34,105 nucleotides of DNA, from positions 1 to 34,105 of the forward strand of contig NZ_JAJUBC010000043.1 in assembly GCF_028683095.1 (NCBI RefSeq), given 5' to 3'. The notes below the pieces were generated by a model that searched no databases, had not been told where the DNA came from, and worked only from the letters and a program-made list of their open reading frames with translations. The stretch comes from Enterovibrio gelatinilyticus (GTDB lineage Bacteria > Pseudomonadota > Gammaproteobacteria > Enterobacterales > Vibrionaceae). A program made the position numbers and the translations under genes. Positions 24,166 through 32,894 of the stretch are shown one piece after another (position 1 is the stretch's first letter; every line of letters begins with the position of its first letter).

Positions 24166-24305
24166 GTGCACTCTCCCTGCTACTAATGACTGTCTGAGCG
24201 ACATTAAGAGGCAGGATGAGCGTCTTATAGTTACTCGAGCTTAAGCCTAACAGGCGCATTTCAACTAGGGTGAGGCAGTTTTGATACAAGGATGCTTTCG
24301 TCAAG

Positions 24306-24611
24306 CTAATACAATTTGTTATCACTGATTTGAACTTCTAATCGGTTCCCTTTTCCTTTACTCGGGCCGCCAACCATTTCGTCATACGCACTCTCTTGAC
24401 GCATGATTTGAGTGTTAGCATTGATATTCTGGCACTGCTTTTGGATTTCTAACAAAGAGTGAGCACGAACCAAATTACCAATGTCGTCAGTCACCATGAA
24501 CTCTTTATCTCCAATTACCACCGAAGCCTGATACAAACAGAGATCAAGTGAATGGATAACCAATACATCAATATCCCTAACCTTTGCTAATGTGCTTAGT
24601 GTCTTTTTCAT
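24306..24611 (-). CDS. DUF6482 family protein
   Basis: A 101-residue protein resembling the DUF6482 family: VLVIHSLDLCLYQASVVIGDKEFMV near the start, then a LVRAHSLLEIQKQC helix and a short TQIMRQESAYDEMVG segment. Family members are small soluble proteins of unknown function, common in marine gammaproteobacteria. GAGGG lies six bases before the ATG. It may share a promoter region with no other gene; the upstream terminator at 24719-24748 separates it from the next gene. Confidence 0.75.
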   Translation of the reverse strand: MKKTLSTLAKVRDIDVLVIHSLDLCLYQASVVIGDKEFMVTDDIGNLVRAHSLLEIQKQCQNINANTQIMRQESAYDEMVGGPSKGKGNRLEVQISDNKLY

Positions 24612-24718
24612 CGCTGCCCTCTATGTGTCATTTTATGTACTTACCACCGTTATTGGGGTTTACGCACACCAGCAGCATAAAGTTTAGTTTTCGCCAATAT
24701 GCAGCGGCTTATCCAAAC

Positions 24719-24748
24719 GAAAAACGGTGCCGTCAGGCACCGTTTTTC
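24719..24748. terminator. bidirectional rho-independent terminator
   Basis: A perfect 13-bp stem pairs GAAAAACGGTGCC with GGCACCGTTTTTC around the GTCA loop. A run of T is part of the 3' arm on both strands. On the minus strand it ends the small Arg-rich gene at 24803-24997. Confidence 0.92.
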
Positions 24749-24802
24749 TTTGTTCATCACACACATTCATCGTGAGCCGCTTTCTGCAGATCTATTCAGC
24801 AC

Positions 24803-24997
24803 TCAAATATACTCATCAATAATGATGCTATCTCGGCGCTCCGCATTATTTCGGCGATCATACCCTTGGAACTTCAAACGATTTTCTCTGCGCTCACGCG
24901 GACGCCGACGCTCAATCACATACAAGCCGTCAACCAACTGCGTGTCAATCGCATCGTACAAACCATCATAAGAATCAAGGTAATTTTTAACTTTCAT
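24803..24997 (-). CDS. small Arg-rich hypothetical protein
   Basis: A 64-residue protein, unrecognised. The N-terminal half is mixed (MKVKNYLDSYDGLYDAIDTQ, then VDGLYVIE). It is followed by a strongly basic stretch ERRRPRERRENRLKFQGYDRR, and the tail is acidic/hydrophobic (SIIIDEYI). The basic block could bind nucleic acid. The ATG at 24997 is supported by GAGGG six bases upstream; an in-frame ATG at 25018 would add seven residues. A strong terminator follows its stop, supporting a real gene. Confidence 0.6.
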   Translation of the reverse strand: MKVKNYLDSYDGLYDAIDTQLVDGLYVIERRRPRERRENRLKFQGYDRRNNAERRDSIIIDEYI

Positions 24998-25418
24998 CTT
25001 CCGCCCTCTTTCGCCCAAATGCTCTCAACCAATGATGCAACACCACACACGCTGTTGGATGCACTCACATTCAATCGAGTTATTGGTATGCCTCTTCACC
25101 GTCAATGCGCATTGTGGTTCATAGTGTTACACCGTAGGCAAGATGACTCCAGCAGGTTCATTCGAAGAATAAAGATGATTCTCGCTAGTGGAGCGTCACT
25201 CCAATATTGAGACGATAGCCTGCTGTTTAACATGTTTTCGCTGCCTTTACTGACCGATTCCCGCTGTTTTTATAGACAATCAACCACTTATAGCACCTGA
25301 GAAATTGAAGCAAAATCACATCTGACAAAACCCTGACATTGTTGCTGATATTCAAGCAAAAACCCTGTGATAGATTCCGCGCCGAAAATTAAGCACTTTG
25401 TCTTTTAGGGACTTTTGA
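24998..25418. other. intergenic region between divergent genes
   Basis: This 421-nt gap separates the small Arg-rich gene (minus) from the DUF5666 lipoprotein gene (plus). Short open frames are present without ribosome binding sites. A small GGAG-N5-CTCC hairpin is at about 25187-25199. I see no clear promoter or RNA element. Confidence 0.4.
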
Positions 25419-26570
25419 ATGAAACGATACGCAATGATTCCCCTGTTAACCCTGACTCTGGCAGCTTGTGGTGGCGGCAGCGAAGGTGGCGACACAACTA
25501 CCTCACCAACTCTACCAGCATCAGTAGAAGGTAAAATCGAGCAGATTTCTGGAAATACCGTGACCGTTAACGGGCATCAGTATCAAGTTGAAAGCGTCCA
25601 ATACCTTGGTACGGACATTGCTCCTGAAAAACTTGAAACCAACTTAATGGTCAATGCAAACACAACCTCTCGCGCTCAAACAGGTGCGCATATTGAACTA
25701 GAGCCAACGTTTACAGGGCGCATCGAAAAAATCGGTGAGCCTAAAGGCACATTTACCATTAACGGCATTGAATTAAGCTTTGCTGCTCTTTCGCCACGCA
25801 TCCACAATGGCGATTGGGTCATGGTGTCGTCACTTCCAACCGCAAACGCCGGTTACAAAGTGCTTTCTGTCATTAGTTTCGACTTTGATGACGAAGGCAT
25901 GGTGGAAGCTGAAGGGCGTATTTCATCCATTGATTTCAACAACGGCACCTTCAAGATTGGGAAATCTCTCACCGTACTCTTTGATGAAAAGCTGGCTAAC
26001 AATCCTAAGAAGCTGCGCAACGGCACATGGGTCGAAGTCATTGGCACTTACAACGAATATGAAGCTGAGTTGACCGCTACCGAGATGAAGCTGAAAAATT
26101 ACAACGACATAAATGGTCGTGGCGAAATTGAAGGCGTTATCACTTGGGTTGCTCGTGATAAGAGTAAGTTTGAACTTAACTATCGCGGAACGTTTGATGT
26201 TCACCCATCAACTAAGTACGACGATGGCAACCTCTCATCTCTGCGCATTGGTGCGGAAGTCGAAGTCGACTACATCAGTAAAGGTGACACACTGATCGCC
26301 AAAGAAATTGAATTTGAAGATGGTGATGGTGATTTCGATTGGGACGCCTTTGAGTTTGAAACCGAAGGCACTGTGTCGAATGTGAATACTGACGAAGAGA
26401 CCTTCATGATAGAACTGAAAGGCGCAGAAAAAACCATTCATATTGATGCGCTAACACGCTTCGAAGATAACCTAACTTTAGAATCTCTTGATGGCGAGTT
26501 TCTGGAAGTAGAAGGCGTGATCATCAGTGGTGATTACGTTGCGCGAGAGATTGAAAGAGAAGACGACTAA
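25419..26570 (+). CDS. DUF5666-repeat lipoprotein
   Basis: A 383-residue exported lipoprotein. The signal peptide MKRYAMIPLLTLTLAAC ends in a lipobox with Cys17, followed by a Gly/Ser/Thr-rich linker. The mature part is made of about five DUF5666-like beta units of 65-75 residues. They share the pattern VEGxIExIxxxxxxFxIxG and end in a region with V-x-x-x-x-L-V-A-x-E-I (SVEGKIEQISGNTVTVNG; FTGRIEKIGEPKGTFTING; EAEGRISSIDFNNGTFKIG; GEIEGVITWVARDKSKFEL; ETEGTVSNVNTDEETFMIE). It is very acidic at the C-terminus. Function unknown, probably outer-membrane anchored. A terminator follows 30 nt after the stop. Confidence 0.85.
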   Translation: MKRYAMIPLLTLTLAACGGGSEGGDTTTSPTLPASVEGKIEQISGNTVTVNGHQYQVESVQYLGTDIAPEKLETNLMVNANTTSRAQTGAHIELEPTFTGRIEKIGEPKGTFTINGIELSFAALSPRIHNGDWVMVSSLPTANAGYKVLSVISFDFDDEGMVEAEGRISSIDFNNGTFKIGKSLTVLFDEKLANNPKKLRNGTWVEVIGTYNEYEAELTATEMKLKNYNDINGRGEIEGVITWVARDKSKFELNYRGTFDVHPSTKYDDGNLSSLRIGAEVEVDYISKGDTLIAKEIEFEDGDGDFDWDAFEFETEGTVSNVNTDEETFMIELKGAEKTIHIDALTRFEDNLTLESLDGEFLEVEGVIISGDYVAREIEREDD

Positions 26571-26600
26571 GTCGAACCTCTGAATGACAACAAACACACT

Positions 26601-26623
26601 AAAGGGGCTTTCGCCCCTTTTGT
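26601..26623 (+). terminator. rho-independent terminator
   Basis: AAAGGGGC (26601-26608) pairs with GCCCCTTT (26613-26620) around a TTTC loop, and T residues follow. It ends the DUF5666 lipoprotein transcript. TGACAA/TTGTCA flanks extend the symmetry. Confidence 0.88.
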
Positions 26624-26792
26624 CATTTAGGTCAATGTAAAACGGCAATTCGAGGACTCAAAAAACTTCGATGGAACTTCAAAGTCTGTAAACTTATTGA
26701 TACCAATAAGGAAAATCCCCCAGGAACGCCGATGTATGGTGACCTTTTGGGATAGCATTGAGTATTCAAAGTAAGTTAGGCAGAGTTGAGAC

Positions 26793-29612
26793 ATGGACTT
26801 GTTTATATTGATAGCCGTCGTTTTCGCCGTGGTCGCTATGATCACTGCAGTGAAAGCGTCAAAACGCACATACAAATTGGAGCAGGATCTCTCCGATTTA
26901 CGCGCCGAACTTACAGCGCTTCGCGCCAGTTTCGTCAAAGCCTTTGGTGAAACAAAAAGCGCCGAAACTAAACCACTAAACGACATTCCTGAGCATAACA
27001 CCCCATTGCATGAAGCCTCTGACAACGAAGAACACGCCATCAGCGCGAAACATAACGCGCAAATAACAGAAGCTATCCGGGTAACTTCTCATTCAATAGA
27101 GCAAACCGCTGAGACCAATTCAGATCATCAATCTGAGCTAAGTTCAAATCAAGTAGCGGATGCACAAAGTACGGTGTCTCACGACGATTCCGCTCCCCTT
27201 CAACCTCTTGCTGAAAATGCCATACAGGCCGAGAATGCTCCCAAAGAACAGCATGACAAAGAACCCCTTTCCAATACCTTTGATCGCGGGATAAGAAAAC
27301 TCGAAACGAGCTTTCGTGAGAACTGGTTAGTCTGGATGGGTGCGCTAGCAATGTTGATCGGGGGCGGATATCTAATACAAGTTATTGGCAGCCGTATCGA
27401 GTTTTCGCCTTTAATGCGCGTCGCTATCGCCTTCTCGCTGTCAGCCGTCACGATTATCGCTGGGGAGTTTTTCCACCGAAAAGAACAAAAAAACAGTGAA
27501 CGCGCTGCGCGATCTTCCAGCTTTACCTATGTGCCCGCCGCAATTACTGGCACTGGGATAACGGGTATTTACTGCACGGTCATTTTCGCCTTTGTGTTCT
27601 ACCAGCTACTTGCACCGAGCACCTCACTCTTTATTCTTGCTATCGCCGCTTTTGCCAGTTTGGCATTGTCGTTACGCCAAGGGCCGCTAATGGCAGTACT
27701 CGGCTTAGTGGGTGGCTATACCGCACCATTTTGGATTGGCGGTTCAGACCCAAATTACTTTCTACTGGCTGGATACATCACCTCGGTGACAACAGCAGGG
27801 ACCGTGCTAATGCAGAGGGTTAAGCGGTCATGGCTAGCACCAAGTGTATCTGTGCCTCATACATTGTGGATGTTGTTACTCATTGAGTCGATTCCCCAGC
27901 AGCAAGTCTTCAGTTGGGTCGCTATTTTTCTCTCAATCACAGCATATCTGTTGTTTGCCGTCCCTCGCTTGGGTTGGTCACTAAACCTTCGATACCGTCA
28001 TTGCCAAACCCCTCAGACCAATCACCCTGTTCTCATGTCACTTGCAATGGTTGTGCTCTTGCTTTGGTCAGTAGACAAAATGACACCGCTATCAGGAACC
28101 TCACTGATCTCTATCTATGTTTTCCTTGCGACCTTGTTATGGCTGCCGGCGCTACGACGTGGTGTGTCATTACGGATTTTCTATCCGTCGACCCTCGTCA
28201 TTTCGTTCGCAACCCTCTTGCTGTCATTCGGACTACTGTTACTCGATCTATGGCTACCTAAACACCAGCTTTTACTTTGCCTTGGTGCAAGTATCATGCT
28301 TATTGCATTCCGCACACTGAGTCAGTTTGCCAATGGCGACCGTTCAATCTTTGCCCGTGTCATGCTAATCACACTAGCGCCCGCTCTCACCATACTGACA
28401 CTGGGTTTTGTTAGGGGATTTATCGCACCGGAGCTCGAGTTCTGGTCAATTTTCACTGTGCTATTGGCGGGGCTATATGTGCAACTCGCTGTTCGCATTC
28501 CTGAGCTCAGTCAAAACATTTCCGCGTGCATTCACGGCATGGTGCTCAGCCTCTCTTTTGTTTGGCTCAACGACAGCATGCTGACGACGGCAATCTCCGC
28601 ACAAGTGGCGCTGATGGCGCTACAGGCACAGTATCAACGGTTCCAACCCGCTTATTGGGCGATCAAGGTCGCGATGGGGGTGTTGGTCGTCCGATTAACA
28701 CTTCTCCCGTTCGTCCCAGATTGGCAACCCACTGCAGATAGCAGTTGGACATGGACAATCGTCAGTTACTTACCTTCATTGGTGCTATTAGGCTATGCAC
28801 GTTTCGTGTTGCGCAGAGTAAACACAGACATTTCCAACTGGTTTGAGGGCGCATTCCTACACGTTTTCCTTATCGCCCTATTTACCCAAACCAACTACTG
28901 GTTAACAGGCCAATATGGAATAATCACACACCTGGATTTCACTTCCGCCATTGTCTACGCCAATCAAGCGCTCGTTATGGCATTGGTATATGCCTATCGC
29001 AGTCGATTTGCCGACAAACTCTCTTTCATTTATCGCGGGTACAGTATCCTGTTGCTCATCGCGTTCGCTGCGTTGGTAGGACAACTCAACGTCATATTCT
29101 CACCGCTATTCGTTAATACGGTTTCAGCTACTGCATTACCCGTATTCAACATGATGGCATTGGGTTGGTTGCTTCCTGGCTCGATATTATTAGGTCAGTA
29201 TTTCTGTCGTATTCCGTGCCATGACATTCCTCCACGCGCTTTTGCTATTAGTGGTATCGCACTCTTCGGAGTATGGTTAATCATGTCCATACGCCAATTC
29301 TGGCAAACATCCTCCATGACTATTTTCAACACCACCAGCATGGCAGAAATGTTTACCTATTCCATCACCGGACTCATAGTTGGCGCGGTGCTGACATGGA
29401 TTGGCGTCACACGCGCTGCGCTACAGGTTCAACGAATAGGATTAATGGTTTTGGGTGGCGTTACCTTAAAAGTGTTCTTGCTGGATATCAGCTTTTTGGA
29501 AGGTTTTTGGCGAGCCATCAGCTTCCTTGGCCTAGGTGCCGCATTGATTGCGTTAGGGTGGTTGTTCCAAACGTTGAATAAATCGGTGGCTGAAAAACCC
29601 AAGCAGTCATAA
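26793..29612 (+). CDS. DUF2339 family large multispanning membrane protein
   Basis: A 939-residue protein. One N-terminal helix (MDLFILIAVVFAVVAMITAV) is followed by a coiled-coil (about 25-55, YKLEQDLSDLRAELTALRASF) and a long acidic, low-complexity region (about 58-165). Then comes the DUF2339 entry motif ENWLVWMGALAMLIGGGYLIQ and some 20 or more membrane helices to the C-terminus, with YTAPFWIG near residue 310. Family members are inner-membrane proteins of unknown role. There is no strong ribosome binding site; the ATG follows GTTGAGAC. It stands alone between two terminators. Confidence 0.88.
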   Translation: MDLFILIAVVFAVVAMITAVKASKRTYKLEQDLSDLRAELTALRASFVKAFGETKSAETKPLNDIPEHNTPLHEASDNEEHAISAKHNAQITEAIRVTSHSIEQTAETNSDHQSELSSNQVADAQSTVSHDDSAPLQPLAENAIQAENAPKEQHDKEPLSNTFDRGIRKLETSFRENWLVWMGALAMLIGGGYLIQVIGSRIEFSPLMRVAIAFSLSAVTIIAGEFFHRKEQKNSERAARSSSFTYVPAAITGTGITGIYCTVIFAFVFYQLLAPSTSLFILAIAAFASLALSLRQGPLMAVLGLVGGYTAPFWIGGSDPNYFLLAGYITSVTTAGTVLMQRVKRSWLAPSVSVPHTLWMLLLIESIPQQQVFSWVAIFLSITAYLLFAVPRLGWSLNLRYRHCQTPQTNHPVLMSLAMVVLLLWSVDKMTPLSGTSLISIYVFLATLLWLPALRRGVSLRIFYPSTLVISFATLLLSFGLLLLDLWLPKHQLLLCLGASIMLIAFRTLSQFANGDRSIFARVMLITLAPALTILTLGFVRGFIAPELEFWSIFTVLLAGLYVQLAVRIPELSQNISACIHGMVLSLSFVWLNDSMLTTAISAQVALMALQAQYQRFQPAYWAIKVAMGVLVVRLTLLPFVPDWQPTADSSWTWTIVSYLPSLVLLGYARFVLRRVNTDISNWFEGAFLHVFLIALFTQTNYWLTGQYGIITHLDFTSAIVYANQALVMALVYAYRSRFADKLSFIYRGYSILLLIAFAALVGQLNVIFSPLFVNTVSATALPVFNMMALGWLLPGSILLGQYFCRIPCHDIPPRAFAISGIALFGVWLIMSIRQFWQTSSMTIFNTTSMAEMFTYSITGLIVGAVLTWIGVTRAALQVQRIGLMVLGGVTLKVFLLDISFLEGFWRAISFLGLGAALIALGWLFQTLNKSVAEKPKQS

Positions 29613-29614
29613 AA

Positions 29615-29641
29615 ATCGAGGGGCGCTTGTCGCCCCTCAGC
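29615..29641. terminator. terminator between convergent genes
   Basis: GAGGGGCG (29618-29625) pairs with CGCCCCTC (29631-29638) around a CTTGT loop. On the minus strand the stem is followed by GATTTTTAT, so it best serves the M15 peptidase gene. On the plus strand it may also end the DUF2339 transcript. Confidence 0.88.
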
Positions 29642-29650
29642 ACTGAGGCT

Positions 29651-30124
29651 CTAACCCCCAGACGGATACAGCGCTTTGGGCAGTTCGAAGTGGGCACCAT
29701 CAAAAAATGGCTTTTTGTTGGCCCTTCGACAACGCGCTGCATAATCTGCCATCATATCCTCCGGTGAATCTTCACTGTCCGTTAACATCGACCACGAACC
29801 GCCCCAGCGAATCTCGACGCCTTTCTCCTGCGCTGCGATGCGAACTGCTTCCGCAATGTTATATATGGGGTCCCACTCCCAGCGCAATTTGCCGTTGATA
29901 TACGGCACGAGATCTACAGCATGGCCAGTAAGGTGACGAGAGTTCAGTGTTTTACTGGCTCCGCGTGCAACCAGCGCTTGTTGTTCAGCAAATGTCCGCA
30001 TTCCATCATGCACAGAGAAATCTTGCACCGTGATTTGAATGGCTCGCTCAACAACCCCAACTAAATCAGGATGCACGCCTTTGAGTTCTTGAAGAGAACG
30101 TTTTCCGAGTACAAATCCACTCAT
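29651..30124 (-). CDS. M15 family L-Ala-D-Glu-type peptidase (endolysin-like)
   Basis: A 157-residue single-domain metallopeptidase like phage T5/Ply500-type endolysins that cut peptidoglycan stem peptides. Zinc ligands are readable: H64 and D71 in SRHLTGHAVDL and H145 in FFDGAHFEL, with catalytic D142 three residues before the last His, the same spacing as in the phage enzymes. There is no signal peptide or cell-wall-binding domain. The ATG at 30124 is preferred (GGAGA seven bases upstream); adjacent ATG at 30127 is possible. No phage genes are nearby, so it is a domesticated lysin, a secreted effector, or a prophage leftover. Confidence 0.88.
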   Translation of the reverse strand: MSGFVLGKRSLQELKGVHPDLVGVVERAIQITVQDFSVHDGMRTFAEQQALVARGASKTLNSRHLTGHAVDLVPYINGKLRWEWDPIYNIAEAVRIAAQEKGVEIRWGGSWSMLTDSEDSPEDMMADYAARCRRANKKPFFDGAHFELPKALYPSGG

Positions 30125-30263
30125 CATATTTTCTCCACATTTCACCTTGTTTGTGCCACCTGACGATATGGCACAAACACATGAATGTATTGTTGTTAAA
30201 ACTAATGAACCTAGCCTTTACCAACACACAGCCGCAACTTCAACTTCTTACAAAACTTTAAAT

Positions 30264-31229
30264 TTATTCTTCCAAAATATGATGACGATATTTCTTATCA
30301 TCAACCTGTACTCGGCCTGTTTTAATGGAACTAAAAATGTGTTCAAACACGGCGCCAGGATTATCGTTATCATCTTCTAGAAAATAGGAATGACCTTTCG
30401 GCCAATCGTACTTGGTATTAATGTCATCGCAGTCAATAGCATAAACATTTGATAAAGTCTTACTCATATCTTCAGGACCAGAATGGCCAAGACGCCTTGA
30501 AGCCACTTTGTTCTTCAAGTTCGACACTTTACTCGACCGTAATGCAAGATCATCAGACGCATAATAAACGGATACATTTCGTGAAGCTTGGCAAATCAAA
30601 CGCCCTTTTTGTCCCGGCTCTAAAGACTCATTAACGACATCCGCCGCCACCAAAAACGTGTTTCTAAACAGCAGCGGAATACCACTTGCCAAATCATAGT
30701 GGTCCCAAGCAGAAAGGGTTTCTCTGAATACGCGATTACCCATGGAATGCGCAAGCACGTTGATACGCTTGATACAGGGATCCGACTCTGGAACCGAATC
30801 TCTCCATTTCATGAAAAACTGCAATGCTCGAGCAAATGAAACTCCGCTCATGTCTGCGGATTTTTGGTCATCCCAGTAATCTTTGACTATGCCGGGGTCA
30901 TTGTCACAAGGCCAAATCAAAGGGACCACTTTTACCAAGCCACGTTCTTTTCTATCAAACAACGCTTGCAGTTGGAGCGCCCGCGGGAAAATATTCGGCT
31001 CCGGCATGTTAGAAAAACCATGAATATAGAAAAGTATCTGTTGAGCACTGTCATCACTTAATTTTGATAGTAAAGCCTGAGAGCCGATCTCTTTATATTG
31101 ACCTTCTCCATGTCTTTCACAGCAAAATACTGAATTGGAAGGCGCATTGTTTTTAAGATCAAACTTAAAATTCTTCTTAAACTTTTTGCTTACCGCACCT
31201 TGCGGCTGTCGATTAGTGATAAATAACAT
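30264..31229 (-). CDS. alpha/beta hydrolase (DUF900-like)
   Basis: A 321-residue hydrolase. ILFYIHGFSN holds the HG oxyanion motif, the nucleophile elbow is S162 in VLAHSMGN, the likely Asp lies in SVYYASDDLAL, and the His in PKGHSYFLED. The layout matches the DUF900 group of bacterial hydrolases. The N-terminal 50 residues (basic, with FCCERHGEG) are not part of the core. There is no signal peptide. It precedes the M15 peptidase gene on the same strand (139 nt gap) and could be co-transcribed. The substrate is unknown. Confidence 0.8.
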   Translation of the reverse strand: MLFITNRQPQGAVSKKFKKNFKFDLKNNAPSNSVFCCERHGEGQYKEIGSQALLSKLSDDSAQQILFYIHGFSNMPEPNIFPRALQLQALFDRKERGLVKVVPLIWPCDNDPGIVKDYWDDQKSADMSGVSFARALQFFMKWRDSVPESDPCIKRINVLAHSMGNRVFRETLSAWDHYDLASGIPLLFRNTFLVAADVVNESLEPGQKGRLICQASRNVSVYYASDDLALRSSKVSNLKNKVASRRLGHSGPEDMSKTLSNVYAIDCDDINTKYDWPKGHSYFLEDDNDNPGAVFEHIFSSIKTGRVQVDDKKYRHHILEE

Positions 31230-31649
31230 AAATTAAGAACTCCTCTACAGAGAGAAAAAGACGAAAACACCAAGAAATCAAAGCGGAAGATTGTGAAATA
31301 AATTTTTCACCAGTTAGCAAGAGAGTTAAAATATAGGAAAAACATAAAGCTCAAGATGTCTTAATTCTTGTTCTATGTATAAACCTCAACTAGAAAGTTC
31401 GATATATATGAGGAAAGGCGTCATTCAAAGAGACGTCACTACATCGCTAACCGGAGCGCCCGACAAGCGTTGTGTCGCCCAAAGAATTCCCCAAGAAACC
31501 TAAAGATGCAGGATTAAGGTTGCATGAGAAGAGGCTTTTTTGTTTAAAACATCATCGACTCATATTACTCTGTTTCAAAGACATATAGCCGCGATGTTCT
31601 CATGGCGCGGCATGCCATTGAAAACAGATTAGGTAAGGAGACAAGATCA
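31230..31649. other. intergenic region
   Basis: A 420-nt AT-rich gap between divergent genes. It contains a 31-codon open frame (31408-31503) without a ribosome binding site or family resemblance, an ATGCA/TGCAT inverted repeat at about 31506-31525 followed by TTTTTT at 31536, and otherwise nothing recognisable. Confidence 0.4.
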
Positions 31650-31934
31650 GTGAAGGTGATGCAATTTTTTAAGCAGTTGAACAATAACCTGATTGGCAAG
31701 CTTCACCGAACCAGCGAATTTCAACAAAGAATGTGGATTGTGAACGTGCGAGAAAACACGCTCAACAACGACACCTTTGTGATCAGCGAAGACAGTTTCT
31801 CAGAGCCTATGCAATGGATGAAACGCCACAACTACGATGACTACATGATTGATGAACTCGACCAACTCAAGCTCTCCGAATCAGCTACCTTCAAGATTGG
31901 CAACACTGAGCATTGTTTGTTTCGGGTGAAGTAG
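31650..31934 (+). CDS. small hypothetical protein
   Basis: A 94-residue soluble protein, unrecognised: VKVMQFFKQLNNNLIGKL at the start, then WIVNVRENTLNNDTFVISEDSF, a helix SEPMQWMKRHNYDDYMIDEL and a C-terminal strand pair. The GTG at 31650 is chosen because AAGGAGA lies nine bases upstream. The ATG at 31659 and the longer frame to 31602 are alternatives. It is monocistronic, with no evident terminator within 50 nt. Confidence 0.6.
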   Translation: MKVMQFFKQLNNNLIGKLHRTSEFQQRMWIVNVRENTLNNDTFVISEDSFSEPMQWMKRHNYDDYMIDELDQLKLSESATFKIGNTEHCLFRVK

Positions 31935-32219
31935 CCTCTCCTCTTCTTAAACGTCAAAGAGCACCAGGCGTCCGTTTACCCGATAGCTAACCCTATTATT
32001 TTTCATTGTTTTATTTTGCTCAGGCCATTGCCTGATATTTGTGCTGTGTGAAACTCAATTGCAGTTTAGATTTCTTTTTATAATTCTAAAACTGAGCGCT
32101 AGAAATCCAACGTTCCCTCTTTATTAAACGTTTAACGAAGAGGTGAAGACACTCCAGTTAATAAGGTTTTTTGGCTCTCTATTTTCAATTATAAAAATAA
32201 AGAATTATAAATCATTCAT

Positions 32220-32894
32220 TTAGTCATCGATTTCCACATATTCGATTTCACACTCTGTAGGGTATTTTGAAAACACTTCTTTCATTACTTCAAGACTTTC
32301 TCCGGACTCTAAGGAGTAAAAAATGATAAACTTACCATCTTTCCGCCCAAGTGTTATGTCTTGATACCCCCCTGACATTTGTAGTTCTTTAAACGCAGTG
32401 TTAATAAAATCGATACCTTGTTCTCTCAGTTTACCATCCGGTGAAGCTTCATAGACTTTATCATCAATGTACTCATCTATGCTCTCAAGTTCAGAGTCGA
32501 AATAGACCTCAACAACTTCTGGTGCTCTCTTCCTGAGTGCTTTAACTTGTTTTTTCTTTGCTTTCAATTCACCAACTTCATCTTCGTTGGACGCCTCTTT
32601 ATAGGCATATAAATCAACGATAAAAGCTTCAAATGTGGCGTCATTTCTTGCAATGAATTCGGGCTCTGCATCACCTTTCCCATGAGCTAACCCATATACG
32701 GAGTCAGCGTTCAGAAGAATGGCATCTCCAGTTATCTCGACAGCGAAAGGTTCCCATTCTGGCAGCCAACCGCCCCATGACTTCGGGGAAATTTTTGCTT
32801 TCCCTTTCTTTGCACTTTCAAAAACCTGCCACCCCAGAATTGGGATGGCTCGGCCTCTGCAAAGATTGAATAGCATTGTGTTTCTAGTAACCAT
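32220..32894 (-). CDS. putative immunity protein for the adjacent RHS toxin
   Basis: A 224-residue acidic soluble protein. The N-terminal part (GWQVFESAKKGKAKISPKSW, then GGWLPEWEPFAVEITGDAILLNADSVYGLAH) with FIARNDATFEAFIVDLY at about 90 resembles SUKH/SMI1-type layouts, but the match is weak. A charged coiled segment (about 115-130, VGELKAKKKQVKALRKRAP) and an acidic tail follow. The ATG at 32894 has AGAGGT four bases upstream and overlaps the toxin reading frame by 11 nt. Such overlap, immediately downstream of an RHS gene on the same strand, is the usual place of the cognate immunity gene. Confidence 0.7.
   Translation of the reverse strand: MVTRNTMLFNLCRGRAIPILGWQVFESAKKGKAKISPKSWGGWLPEWEPFAVEITGDAILLNADSVYGLAHGKGDAEPEFIARNDATFEAFIVDLYAYKEASNEDEVGELKAKKKQVKALRKRAPEVVEVYFDSELESIDEYIDDKVYEASPDGKLREQGIDFINTAFKELQMSGGYQDITLGRKDGKFIIFYSLESGESLEVMKEVFSKYPTECEIEYVEIDD

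Noticed and set aside
31408..31503. A 31-codon open frame upstream of the small hypothetical gene
   Set aside because: No ribosome binding site and no recognisable sequence; chance frame in an AT-rich gap.
32040..32095. Inverted repeat (AGTTTAGA / TCTAAAACT) as terminator of the 31650-31934 gene
   Set aside because: It has a bulge, the T-rich segment is inside the loop rather than after the stem, and it lies about 120 nt after the stop.
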